From positions 53,134,905 to 53,198,904 of the forward strand of contig CM023540.1 of NCBI GenBank assembly GCA_013350335.1: DNA of 64,000 bases, given 5' to 3'. Shown here one piece after another: positions 47,542 to 58,319 of this stretch (position 1 is its first letter; every line of letters starts with the position of its first letter). Origin of the DNA: Chimonanthus salicifolius. Lineage: Eukaryota > Streptophyta > Magnoliopsida > Laurales > Calycanthaceae. Position numbers and translations under genes: made by a program. Below the pieces are notes generated by a model. It saw nothing but the letters and a program-made list of their open reading frames with translations, ran no database searches and was not told the origin of the DNA.

Positions 47542-47694
47542 CTTGACGGGATTCTCATCGTCAAGGTGACCCACAGTGGTCTTTCGGACGCCCCGACGGA
47601 GTGTGGCCTCCGGATTCCTCCTGATGGGATTCTCATCATCAGGGTACCCCACAGTGGTCTTTCGGACGCCCCGAAGGAGTGTGGCCTCCGGTTA
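47542..47694 (+). repeat. 78-bp tandem duplication in G LTR
   Basis: Two units: GACGGGATTCTCATCGTC or GATGGGATTCTCATCATC, then CCACAGTGGTCTTTCGGACG and GAGTGTGGCCTCCGG. The same pair recurs in the right LTR at about 52650-52779. Confidence 0.92.
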
Positions 47695-48198
47695 CAACAC
47701 CATCATCCCATGTCATGCATGAGATGTCTATGCAAACATGTCATTTAGAAACATAGCTTTACAAACATACAAGTTATTGAAATCAACATAAAACAGCATA
47801 TGAAATAGTGGTTACAATAAAGGTAGGAAACCTACTGAAGAATCACTTCAGCGTCCGTTCTTTCTTAGGCTTTAACCGCTCACGACTCGTTCGTCGTTCA
47901 ACTTCCGGTACCTTATCCATATAACAATCAATAAATCATACCATCACTTACTTGTTCATTCATATCTAAGACCCAACTACATCATGTGAGTCCTTTGATC
48001 AATCCCTTCATTTGACTTGTATTCACAGATTTGCCATTGGTATAACTAATGTCTAATCTTGCTCATAATCAAAGTTCATAAAAGTAATCTACCTTAGTGG
48101 CTGGTTATTTACTTATCACTAAGTCTAAAGATAAATCCATATGTTTAATTAATCCAACTCATACAACCAAGTCATAATCTCCAACAAAACAATCTATG

Positions 48199-49161
48199 GG
48201 GTTCGGCCATTCATATGGCCGAACCCTATGATCCTCCTACACAATGATCCCATCATTTGTTACAAGTTAGGCTCTACCATTTAGCCATATTAACTACAAG
48301 GTTCAACCATCCCATGGCCAACCCAAAACAGCAAGCTTATTTCATTAACATACATAGGAAAACCCATAAATCTTGGTCCATTCATCCCAAAACTAGCCCC
48401 ATGGGGTTCGGCCGTCCACATGGCCGAACCCAATGGTTCTCTTGATCTGATTAATCCTCAACTTCCCATGTATTCATGATTTAACATGTTAACCCAATCA
48501 TGAATTACACATGGTTCAGCTGCATAAACATCAACCAAAACAGTAAATTAACGTCACCAAATCATACCAATTACTTACATGGGGTTCGGCCATTCAAGGT
48601 GGCCGAACCCAATGTCCAAGTTTTGGTCTTTCATACATGCTTTAGGTGTTATTTAACCATGCAATATCAGTATTATATTGCTGCCCTTAAACCACTTAAA
48701 AACCATCTAATTAAATTCATCCAAACAGTCCATAAAGTACATGGTTTCCATGTTTCACAACATGAAAACCAACAATACTTTGCATGGGGTTCGGCCCTCC
48801 ATGGTGGCCGAACCCAATGATTTCTTTCACTATTTTTAAACTTCCAATCTTCATGTAATAAACAACATATTATTACCAAGTTCAACCCTTTAGAAATTCA
48901 TCTAAAAACCAACCCAATTTCATAGGGTTCGGCCATGCTCATTGGCCGAACACTATGACCTTTGGTTTTTGAAACATTTACTCATTCACCTTGGGTCTGA
49001 ACCAAACATCCAAATCCATGTTTTAACCTTCTTTAATCATGCATTTTAATCTATTACAACCATCTAACATCAGTCCTAACTTATATGGTTTTAACTTCTA
49101 AAAACCATCAAAACTAACCACTTGTTTCCATGGGGTTCAGCCATGCTAAGTGGCCGAACCC
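48199..49161 (-). repeat. Array of six strong hairpins in G LTR
   Basis: Inverted repeats with arms GGGTTCGGCC(AT) and (AT)GGCCGAACCC are at 48199-48226 (12-bp perfect arms, 4-nt loop), 48404-48431, 48582-48610, 48787-48815, 48925-48953 and 49133-49161 (one arm substitution in each of the last two). A weaker seventh is at 48300-48323. Start-to-start spacing is 205, 178, 205, 138 and 208 bp, with unrelated AT-rich sequence between. Most lie in a wider CATGGGG...CAATG frame. Confidence 0.95.
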
Positions 49162-50066
49162 AATGGTCTAATTTAATACATCAGGGGCATTTTTGTAATT
49201 ATCCACTTCATTGAGAAATTACCCATCCAATCAAACTTGACAATCATAATGTGCTCATATGATCTTAATTTGAGCAATGGACCCCACTATTTTCTCATTT
49301 AACATCATAATTATTACATTCACCAAATCCAGGGGCATTTTCATAATTATCCATTTCATTGAGAAATCGGGGTGTTACAATATAACCCTCTTTTTAAAAT
49401 TTCGTCCTGAAAATCGAGCGAAGTAGGGTTCTAAACGATTCCATAAATATCTCAGAGTGTGCTATTCTTATTTCCGATTTCAAGTTCCCAAGTGACTTCT
49501 TCATTATCATGTTGGTCCACACCACTTTGACAAATTGAATCGCTCTATTTCGCAACACCCTTTGCTTGGTCTCATGTTATATCTTTTTCTTGTGAGCCAT
49601 TGTGATCTCACATAGTCCAATCTACTCTATTTCACTTTACTTGCTCTCATAGTATTTTCCATACGTACCTGCTCAATGTGTTCTTTCATCTACTCTCGTG
49701 TGAGGTAGTCTGTCAATGTGAGCCTATGCTCAAAGCTTTTTCTGATTCCATTTTAACTAGGTTTCTAGTTACACTCTCCTGGAATTCCATTGGAACTACA
49801 GAGCCAGGTGATCAGTCTAACTCGGCAGTCGTCCATGTTTCCCATTCAAGTTTCACCAGACACTTATCTTTTCCGTTGAGTATATCTCCAAATTTAAACA
49901 CATCTTTCTCTGCACATAAGTCTCTATGTGACTAACAACTTTTGTTCCAAATTCCACGATACCAATTCCCGGCATCAATCCAAACCACCATGGGAATAAT
50001 CTCCCATGGTTAAATACATCCATCCCTGGTGTTTCGCTTTCAGTAAATATCTATCCTGTTTTATAA

Positions 50067-50252
50067 TCATCCATGAATATAACCCACTTATGGGTATAAT
50101 CCATTCATGGAAACCATCCATCCTTGGTATCACTCTGTCCATGAGTATCATTCATGTATGGTTAATAACTATCCATGAAATAACCCACCTATGGGTATAA
50201 TCCATTCATGGAAACCATCCATCCTTGGTATCACTCTGTCCATGAGTATCAT
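50067..50252 (+). repeat. About 101-bp tandem duplication in G
   Basis: Two units sharing GGGTATAATCCATTCATGG and CCATCCTTGGTATCACTCTG. Start-to-start distance is about 101 bp. Confidence 0.9.
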
Positions 50253-50886
50253 ATCCATGATTAATATCCGTAAGAACATCATTCAAATGAATCACTATAA
50301 GACTGTGTGTAGCCATATCAAATCACAATTTATCCCGACCCCTTGCAAGACTTAGGGCTCATGACTTACCAAGCAGAAGACCACGTCCAACGTGATCCGG
50401 TTTACCTCGCCCTGCATCCCTTCACTCATAGGTGATTCAGTCAAGCTCTAAGACGGTCACTCCGCGTCTGACGAAGCTAGTACCATCCCCACGGGTAAAA
50501 TAGTACCTAGCTTGCGCATTCTAGCACATCTAGTGTGCCAAACAGTCGTGAGAGCGCCCTCCAGCGCGTAGCATGCGAGGGACCCACTCCTCAATGGTAA
50601 CCCTATGGGACCAGTCTCCGTAATTCGTATCGAGTTTCCCACAGTCTCAATCATCAATATCACGTGAGGGACGCACCCATACCACATCTCAATATACTCC
50701 AATAACTTATTCACATGCATCACAGTGTCAAAGTCCTCAGAACTCCTAAAGTTGCATACTTTATTGAAAATCATTTAAACTTCCATCACCAAACAAGGGT
50801 TGATAGGGTAAAACAAACCCTTAGAATCACAAAATACACCCTTACAAAATATTTCCATTTCCCTAACCTTTCTTCTACCTCTTAAC

Positions 50887-51360
50887 CTAGTCTTCCGTGG
50901 AAGACCCTGCATCATCGTCAAAGAAATTGTCAGGGCATGTCATCGACACGTGCCCCAACACTCCGTACGTCAAACAGGGTATTATTCCCGGTCCTCCAAT
51001 GTAAGGACAATTAGTCCTCTCCTTCCCGTGCCCGTGCAGTCCACAAACAGGGCAAATGACCTCAAGGAGGTAGGGGCAGTAAGTACAATTGTGCCCCTCC
51101 TGATTGCACAACTCGCACATATACTCGGGCTCTATCTCCCCTACAAATTCTCTTATGTTTGGGACATATTCCTCATCCTCTTCGGGTACAAAGGCCCAAA
51201 CATTGTATTCGGGCGATCTTACCTCCATGTCCTGACTGTTTTCAACTTCATTGATGAAGTTCGGTATGCTAGCATCGTCGGAAGAAGAAACTAGGTCTAT
51301 CGGACAGCTAGGTGTCCCTCTGTCCCACAACTCGGTGACTCTATGTTGCTCGTCATATCT
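50887..51360 (-). CDS. Small CCHC zinc-knuckle (nucleocapsid-like) ORF of element G
   Basis: Open minus-strand frame beginning about YRYDEQHRVTELWDRG and ending at 50887. No ATG fits the start. The frame opens just after GCTGTGATACAG, which looks like a 3' splice site, so an upstream exon is possible. The C-terminal half has knuckles CELCNQEGHNCTYC (CX2CX4HX4C) and CPVCGLHGHGKERTNC (CX2CX4HX6C), and a third, CLTYGVLGHVSMTC, in which the second Cys is Tyr. The N-terminal half is acidic (FVPEEDEEYVPN, FVGEIEPEY) and the tail is acidic. There is no capsid domain, so this resembles a stand-alone nucleic-acid-binding protein. Function unknown. Confidence 0.6.
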   Translation of the reverse strand, partial: RYDEQHRVTELWDRGTPSCPIDLVSSSDDASIPNFINEVENSQDMEVRSPEYNVWAFVPEEDEEYVPNIREFVGEIEPEYMCELCNQEGHNCTYCPYLLEVICPVCGLHGHGKERTNCPYIGGPGIIPCLTYGVLGHVSMTCPDNFFDDDAGSSTED

Positions 51361-51921
51361 GTATCACAGCAACAAAAACATATCAATAACAACCATAAAT
51401 CAAATCAAACTAATCATTGTTTTGGGGAATTTTCCTAATCAACATCTTGTACTTCTGTTTGGGGATTCTTCCTATGTATCATATAATGTCTCGTGTTTGA
51501 GGAATTTTACCAAATAAACATCTTGTGTTTCTTGTCCTTGGGGAAAATTGCCAAATAAGCACTCTTTGTATTTCTTTATTTTTGGGGAAACTTCCTAAGT
51601 ATCAAGTATCATTTCTCAATTTGGGGAAGTCTTTATGTTCTTGTTCTCGGGGAAAACCTCCCTAAGTATCATGTGTTTTTCTCCATTTGGGATATCGGGG
51701 AAGTGTTTCCTATGTTGCTATGTTTGGTACATCATTTATGTTGACTGTACTTCCTTGCTATCTTTGTTGTTCTCAGATTGATTGTTCAGTCTGAGTATAC
51801 GAAGTAAATTAATCCGACCCCCAGTTAGCGGACTCCAAAGAGTCGGTCAGTTGGGATTCTTATCCGTCAGTGAGCCATGAAACCGTCTTAATCTTACTTC
51901 GGAAGATTCAACTTCCCGTTT

Positions 51922-51934
51922 CGCTCTGATACCA
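51922..51934 (-). other. tRNA-Met primer-binding site of element G (minus)
   Basis: CGCTCTGATACCA on the plus strand, i.e. TGGTATCAGAGCG on the minus, two bases from the LTR. Confidence 0.9.
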
Positions 51935-51936
51935 AC

Positions 51937-52779
51937 TGTAAGCCCCGCCCTTTTCACTCTAATTTTCAGAGTTTATTTTTTTTTAAATATAATAATCATG
52001 TGATCGGGGTGGAGTGTCACGACGCGAGTTAAGTTCGGATCTCTAAATCCGACCCTTAACTGGCCAAGCCCATGTGCGTATGAACTAAGTCCATAAAACT
52101 GATCCGCACATGGTACATATATAACTTGCGAAATTAACTTAGTTTTAATCTAACTGAAGTTATAATAGAACCTATGACTATTCCAATTTTCCATTCTTAG
52201 ATAGCAAAGTACATAACTTATTCTCCAAAATTACTAATCAATCTTAATAATCGTTCAATCAAACCATCCAACTTAAAACAAACCATAGCATCTATCTAAC
52301 TACTTATTAAAACCAACAAATCTAGTTACCAAATTACAGTGTCCACATAATTCAAATAACACATCCATGAATAGTCCATTCAAGTCCATTCAAAATCATT
52401 CAAACCGCCCAAGTTTCCTTGCTTGGTCCTCTTCTCGATCCACGTTCTTCTCTTTCCCTGCGTCATCCACTAAGGATATAGATAGGGCATTAGATCAACG
52501 CGCCCAGTAGTGTTTCCGAATAGGGCTACCACATGGTTAGTCAAAACATGCAATAATATAATAATAACACATGTGTGACAAAATTCCACAAAAACATGCT
52601 ATGTATGAAATGGACATGTATGAGTCCCACCCATCACCATTCACACAGCATCACTTGACGGGATTCTCATGTCAAGGGTACCCACAGTGGTCTTTCGGAC
52701 GCCCCGACGAGTGTGGCCTCCGGATTCTCCTGATGGGATTCTCATCATCAGGGTACCCCACAGGGTCTTTCGACGCCCC
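51937..52779 (-). repeat. Element G 5' LTR (minus), cut by gap
   Basis: Matches 46831 onward almost base for base (TGTAAGCCCCGCCC, GGGTGGAGTGTCACGACGCG, ...). The last about 150 bp before the gap show a rise in single-base deletions relative to the left LTR (for example CAGGGTCTTTCGACG for CAGTGGTCTTTCGGACG), suggesting a low-quality contig end. Confidence 0.92.
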
Positions 52780-52879
52780 NNNNNNNNNNNNNNNNNNNNN
52801 NNNNNNNNNNNNNNNNNNNNNNNNNNNNNNNNNNNNNNNNNNNNNNNNNNNNNNNNNNNNNNNNNNNNNNNNNNNNNNN
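52780..52879. other. Assembly gap, 100 N
   Basis: Exactly 100 N, the conventional size for a gap of unknown length. The missing DNA should hold the rest of element G's 5' LTR, its target-site duplication and probably the 3' LTR of element C. Confidence 0.99.
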
Positions 52880-53334
52880 TTCTTCCTAGGCATTCTCAAT
52901 CGGCAAAACCGAAACAAATAATAGACCAAAGAGGGCAAAACTGGAGAAGAGATAGTACCTGGAACCGAAAAACAAACTGATCAAGAAACCGAGAGAGAAG
53001 GAGATGGCCAGAACCAAAAAACACAAAAATCCCCTTTCGTTCGCGTGGTGCCGATTGTGGGAGGCCTAACTGAGGTCTAACGGTTGCTCTGAAAATGACT
53101 TGGATCGATTTAAAAATGGGGGACCACACTTAACGCGATGGCGAGGACTCGAGTGAAAGCATCGAGGCCTCGTTGACAATGATTTGAAGGGAGATACCGA
53201 ACCGAACACGAGGAACTTAACTCTACCGCAAGGGCTCGAGGGATGGCTCGAGGCCTTGAGACTATTTTTTTTTTATGTATCTTTATTGATTTTGAAATAT
53301 GATCCCCATTGATTAAACATAGTATCATAAATAT
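52880..53334 (-). other. Element C post-pol region with palindromic cluster
   Basis: Reading the minus strand from the RNase H stop: an A-rich spacer, then CGAGGCCTCGA-type motifs (53232-53260, 53159-53175, 53141-53156), a TATA-like TTTTTAAATCG near 53106-53117, then a leader-like TC-rich stretch with a possible splice donor (GGTTCCAG|GTACT near 52955). No ORF of known function. It parallels the region between gag and 3' LTR in element B. Confidence 0.45.
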
Positions 53335-56300
53335 TTAGGATACACTACACACCCCAATTGATTTTCTTAGAGCAAGAAAACAGACTGAGTCAAGTGGTTT
53401 TGTATTAGCCAATTGATTGTCAATGGAAATATACTCAAACTCAATGGTTTTCTCTTCAACTAACTCTCGAATGAAGTGATGTCTAATGTCTATATGTTTG
53501 GTTCGAGAGTGCTGGACAGGGTTCTTGGAAATATTGATGGCACTTGTATTATCACAGTGGAGAGTCATCGTTCCTAATGTCATGCCATAATCGACGAGCA
53601 TTTGTCTCATCCAGAGAAGTTGAGTGCAGCAACTTGTTGCGGCTACGTATTCAGCCTCTGCAGTCGAAATGGATACTGAGGATTGTTTTCGACTGTGCTA
53701 GGCAATCAGACAGTTTCCAATGTAAAAACAACCCCCACTTGTAGACTTTCTATCATCTAAATTTCCGGCCCAATCTGCATCGGTGTACCCCGCAATATGA
53801 AAGGATGTATCGAATGGGTACCAAATTCCATATAGACATGTTCTCGATACATATTTAATTATACGTTTTACAGCTTTTACGTGGGATTCTTTAGGATTAG
53901 CTTGGAATCGTGCACAAGCACCCATACTAAAAGAAATATCGGGTCTGCTAGCTATCAAATACAGAAGACTACCTATCATGCTCCTGTACATGATAGGATC
54001 AACATCTTTCCCATTTTCATCTTTTGATATTTCACAGTAGTACTCATGGGAATATTTGAGTGCTTACTACCTTCAAGGCTAAATCTTTTAACAAGATCTT
54101 TAGCATACTTGGATTGCGAAATAAAGAACCCATCATTAAGTTGTTTTATTTGTAACCTAAGAAAATAATTAAGCTCTCCAACCATGCTCATTCAAATTCT
54201 GATTTCATAAGATTAGAGAAACTAATAACAACTTGTTCATCAGTGGATCCAAACACAATATCATCCACATATATTTGAGCTATCAGTATAGTTTCATTGG
54301 ATTTTCTCACAAACAGTGTTTTGTCTACACTTCCCCTTTGAAAATCATTATCCAATAAAAACTGTGTAAGTCTTTCATACCATACCCGTGGGGCTTGTTT
54401 AAGGCCATAAAGTGCCTTCTTTAATTTGTAGACATGATTAGAGTGTTTTGGATCCATGAACCCTTTAGGCTGCTCTACATAGACCTCTTCATTTAATAAA
54501 CCATTTAAGAAAGCACTCTTTACATCCATTTGAAAAAACTTAAATTTCAAATAATGCGCAATAGACAATAGAATACGTATAGACTCAAGACGTGCTATAG
54601 GAGCAAAAGTCTCATCAAAATCGATTCCCTCAATTTGTGTATAGCCTTGAGCAACAAGGCGAGCCTTATTCCGAACTATTGTCCCATTTTCATCATTTTA
54701 TTTTGGTAAATCCACTTGGTACCTATTACATTTGTATTTTTTGGTCTTGGTACCAAATTCCATACGTCATTTCTTGTAAATTGAATCAGCTCTTCTTGCA
54801 TTGCATTTACTTAATCTTCATCTAGCAACGCTTCATCAATATTCTTGGATTCTAATTGAGAGGTGAAGCAAAAACAGCTAGAGATATTTTCTAGTTGCTT
54901 CCTGGTTTTTACTCCCGTCATGGAATCCCGAATGATGTTCGACATAGGATGTTTTTCATTTGGTTTAAGTTCAATGGATGTTGAAGACGGCGAAGGAGGG
55001 TTGTCCATTTGATTTGAAGATTGATCCACCTCATCTACGGTTTCATGTACAAAAGAGGACTAGTCATCAATGGCAACATTAATGGATTTCATTATAACAC
55101 TGGTTCTAAGATTTTTAACTCTATAGGCTCCGCTGGTGTTAGAGTATCCTAGAAAAATTCCTTCATCACTTTTCACATCGAATTTTCCCAAGCTTCACGA
55201 TCTCTAAGAATATGATATTTACTACCGAAAACCTTGAGATACTTACAATTTGGCTTCCTACCAGTCCACAATTCAAATGTTGTTTTATCTAGGCCAGCCC
55301 TTAGATAAACTCTATTTATGATGTAACATGCGGCATTGACAGCCTCGACCTATAGATTTGTTGGTAACTTCTTGCTATCTAGCATGACTATGGCTCTATC
55401 TTGAAGAACCCGATTTTTCCTTTCGGCAACCCCATTTTACTGTGGTGTCTTAGGAGCAAAGAACTCATGATGTTTGCCATGTTTTTCACAATATTTTTTA
55501 AAACGGTGATTTTCAAATTCACCCCCATGATCACTTCTGATTCTATTTATTGGTGTTTGTTTTTCAATCACAATGCGTTTTACAATAAATTTAAATTCAC
55601 GATATGCATCTGATTTCTCCCTAAGGTAACCTACCCATGTGTATCTGGTATAGTCATCAACAACAACCATTAAATACACCTTACCTCATATACTCATATT
55701 TTGGGTTGGTCCAACTAAGTCCATATGTAGGAGCTTAAGTGGGCTGGTGGTAGTCACAACATTAACTTTCTTATGAGTTGCTCTCACTTGTTTACCCTTT
55801 TGACACTCACCACAAAACACTTGGGCTGATCTACTTATTTTGGGTAGTCCTTTGATGTGTTCGCTCAATTTTAACAAACCTTTGAAATTTACATGTCCTA
55901 ATGTCTTGTGCCACAACTCAGCTTTATTAAGTTTAGATATATTGCAATAATTTATGCTAGAAGTTGGACAGTTTTCAAGGGCATAACATTGATCGGAAGT
56001 TTTTAATCCCTTAAGTACAGCTTTATCTTCTTTGTTATAGATCTGATACTCATTCTTATGGAAGGTCACAAAATGATCTTTCTCACATATTTGAGATATA
56101 CTCAAAAGATTGTGTTTAAGACCATCAACTAGGAGCACATCATCTGAGGTAAGGAAGTCATTTAATTCTAAGGTTCCTTTCCCTACAATTTTAGCAAAAT
56201 TTCCATCCCCAAAGGTAACCGAACCACCATTGAAATCTACAAGGTTTGACATAAATTTTTTATCCCCAATCATATGCCTTGAACAACCACTACCAAGGTA

Positions 56301-56474
56301 CCACTTTGATTGATTTTCAACCTTTAATGCTATATAAACAATCAAGCTTTTATACTTAGGAACCCATTTCAAAGTGGTTGTGGTTTTTAAATTTCTAAGG
56401 ACAAATTTTTTAAGATTATACCCGAATTTTCTTCTCATTTTTTCATTTAAATTTTTGTTTAGTTTTTGAGCCAA
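53335..56474 (-). pseudogene. SIRE/Maximus-type pol of element C: PR, IN, RT, RH
   Basis: Domains in order on the minus strand. Protease WYLGSGCSRHM (about 56270) has Gly for the catalytic Asp of DSG. Integrase zinc-binding H..H..C..C (LWHKTLGHVNFKG...FCGECQKGK), core LLHMDLVGPT, then VVVDDYTRYTWVGYL and IRSDHGGEFEN at 55437-55679. [40 protein letters not shown], and intact [12 protein letters not shown] (54188-54568). RNase H: AGYTDADWAGNLDDRKSTSG, HCDNTSAINISKNPVQHSRT, ending RKSIGVCSVS at 53335. At least six frame breaks or stops. This is the only SIRE-like copy in the window that retains pol, and the closest model for the helper that gag-only copies would need. Confidence 0.93.
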
Positions 56475-58290
56475 ATTTTCACGATGATAATATTTTCACT
56501 TTTCTTTTTCATACGTTTGTACTTCAAATTTTTTTTTATTTGTTTTTCCCATAAGTTTCTTTTTCTAAGTTTGCACTCAAATCTGAAATGTCCTTTTTTA
56601 GCACAGTAAAAATAAATAATATTTGAGGCTCTAGAAGATTGATCCTTAACAAAAACAATTTGGCTCACTGTTTTTACATTGTCTTGGTTGTACCCAAGAC
56701 CAATTTTGCCCCATGATTTTTACCCGAGTTTAGCAATCTTTCTAATTTGTATTGTCCTTGGGTAAAATTATTTTCAAAGTTGAGTTTATGATTTTTGAAA
56801 CTATTTATTTTAGAATGAGCATTAATGATTTCTTCTGATAAGATACTCCGAATGTCTTCTAATTTTTTAATAGCATTCTCATAATTTTTCAGCTTATCTT
56901 GTAACTCATTTTGAATTTGTTTTAATTCACGATTTTCTTCATTTGTAGTTTTCAAAGTTCTTACAAGATTTTTATTAATGCCTTTTTCTTCTTCTAGCTG
57001 GCTCATTAACTTTGTATTTTCAAATTTTCTTTTACTTAGTTTTTTAGCCAGATTTTGACTTTCCAGAAAAAGAGACTCATAAGCCTCTTGAAGATCATCA
57101 TCTTCATCATTGTTTGATTCACTTTCTGAATCATTTTCAATAGTTACTATAGAAGCTATGAACCCTTTCAAATCTTCAGATTTATCTTGAGTGGATTCAT
57201 CAAAATCACTTTCCGATTGAGATGTATTTTCATATGTTCCAGTTAAGGCTTTCTTATTCTTTTTGAAGGACATTCAACAGCAAAGTGCTCTTGACCTCCA
57301 CAATTATAGCATTTTTGTTCTTTATCTTTGTCTCTTCCTTTTTCTTTTAATGTACTAAATCTGTTGGCATCTTTCATTGTACTAAATTTGTTGGTATTTT
57401 TATCCTTTGGCTCACTTTTTTAAAAGTTTTTAAACTTTTTCATTTTATTGAAGTTTCTTAAGAATTTTTTAGCCAACAAAGAAACATCATCCTCACTTTC
57501 AGATTCAGATTCAGATTTTTCTTCTTTAGGTTTCTCAATATTTGAGGATGACTTTAAAGCAACGGACTTTTTTTTAGGCATTTCATCTTCAAAATGAAGT
57601 TCATAGGTTTGAAGAGATCCTATTAAGTCATCAATTTTCATGAATGAAACATCTCTATACTCTTCAATAGCAGTTATCTTAGGTTTAAGTATTTTGGGCA
57701 GATTTCTAAGTACCTTAGTGCATACTTTAGATTCAGGAATTATTTCTCCTAAGGCCCACATAGAATTTAATATATCACTTAGCTTAGAGTAGAACTCCAT
57801 AAACATTTCACTTTCATCCATTCATATGTTATCAAATTTAGATTAGAGAATTTGGAGTTTAGACCTCTTAACAACAGAGGTACCCTCATGTGTTCTTTCT
57901 AAGATGTCCCAAGCATCTTTGGCTGTCAAACAAGTCATTATACGTTTGAATTCATCAGGTGAGACAGCACAGTTAATGGCATTTAACGCCTTTCCATTTG
58001 CTATGTATAACATTTTGTCCATGTCTGTCCAAGTGAAATAGTCCTTAGGTTTGGTGCCAATAACTTGTTGTATAGATTTTCCTGTTTAATCTCTAGTAGA
58101 CTTTTTTGGGATTTCCTCAATCGGCTATTCCCAACCTCTTACTATTGATTTCCAAACAGCTCCATCTAGTGATATAAAAAAACTTTTCACTTTTGCCTTC
58201 CAAGAGGCATAGTTAGAACCGTCAGAATAGGGAGGTTTAGAAACAGGGTGACTATCGCCTTTGTGCAGGATTCTAGTAAAAGATCAACTC
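56475..58290 (-). pseudogene. SIRE-like gag of element C
   Basis: Minus strand: DGSNYASWKAK near 58210, TCLTAKDAWDILERTHEGTS, MFMEFYSKLSDILNSMWALGE, then YRDVSFMKIDDLIGSLQTYE and an acidic run with ESESESEDDVSLLAKKF (57420-57821). A first knuckle CYNCGGQEHFAVEC is near 57290. An acidic plus coiled-coil region at 56674-57273 (EDLKGFIASIV, LQEAYESLFLESQNLAKKLS, heptads to FTQGQYKLERLLNSGKNHG) is followed by a second knuckle FYCAKKGHFRFEC near 56600. Frame breaks between blocks. Same architecture as in A, B and D, but here it leads into protease. Confidence 0.9.
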
Positions 58291-58319
58291 GGACGATTAA
58301 GTCCAACTCAGAGTAACTT

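Larger units (their letters stand above)
46831..49379 (-). repeat. Element G 3' LTR (minus), chromovirus-type
   Basis: Plus-strand ends TGTAACGCCCCGCCC...GGGGTGTTACA, 2549 bp. Its left part is nearly identical to 51937-52779, the other LTR (by eye about 97% over the first 260 bp). No genes. It contains an about 78-bp tandem duplication (47542-47694) and a striking series of hairpins (48199-49161). The LTR start form and the adjoining tracts resemble the Tekay-type LTR at 965, so I assign it to Ty3/gypsy with moderate confidence. It inserted into element D's 3' LTR; flanking TGATC (46826-46830) would be the duplication, but the other side is in the gap. Confidence 0.88.
49380..51921 (-). mobile_element. 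Element G internal region, pol-less
   Basis: The 2.56 kb between the LTRs. A minus-strand polypurine tract (AAAAAGAGGG, 49386-49396) lies at the left and a primer site at the right. The only coherent coding segment is the CCHC ORF at 50887-51360. A second minus-strand frame at 50457-50774 has no recognisable domain. A tandem duplication of about 100 bp lies at 50067-50252, and a degenerate series of GGGGAA...TTCCT words at 51420-51720 in the leader. No protease, RT, RNase H or integrase trace, so it would depend on another element. Confidence 0.75.

Noticed and set aside
52571..52980. Several ORFs spanning 52780-52879
   Set aside because: They translate through the N gap as undefined residues and overlap noncoding LTR.
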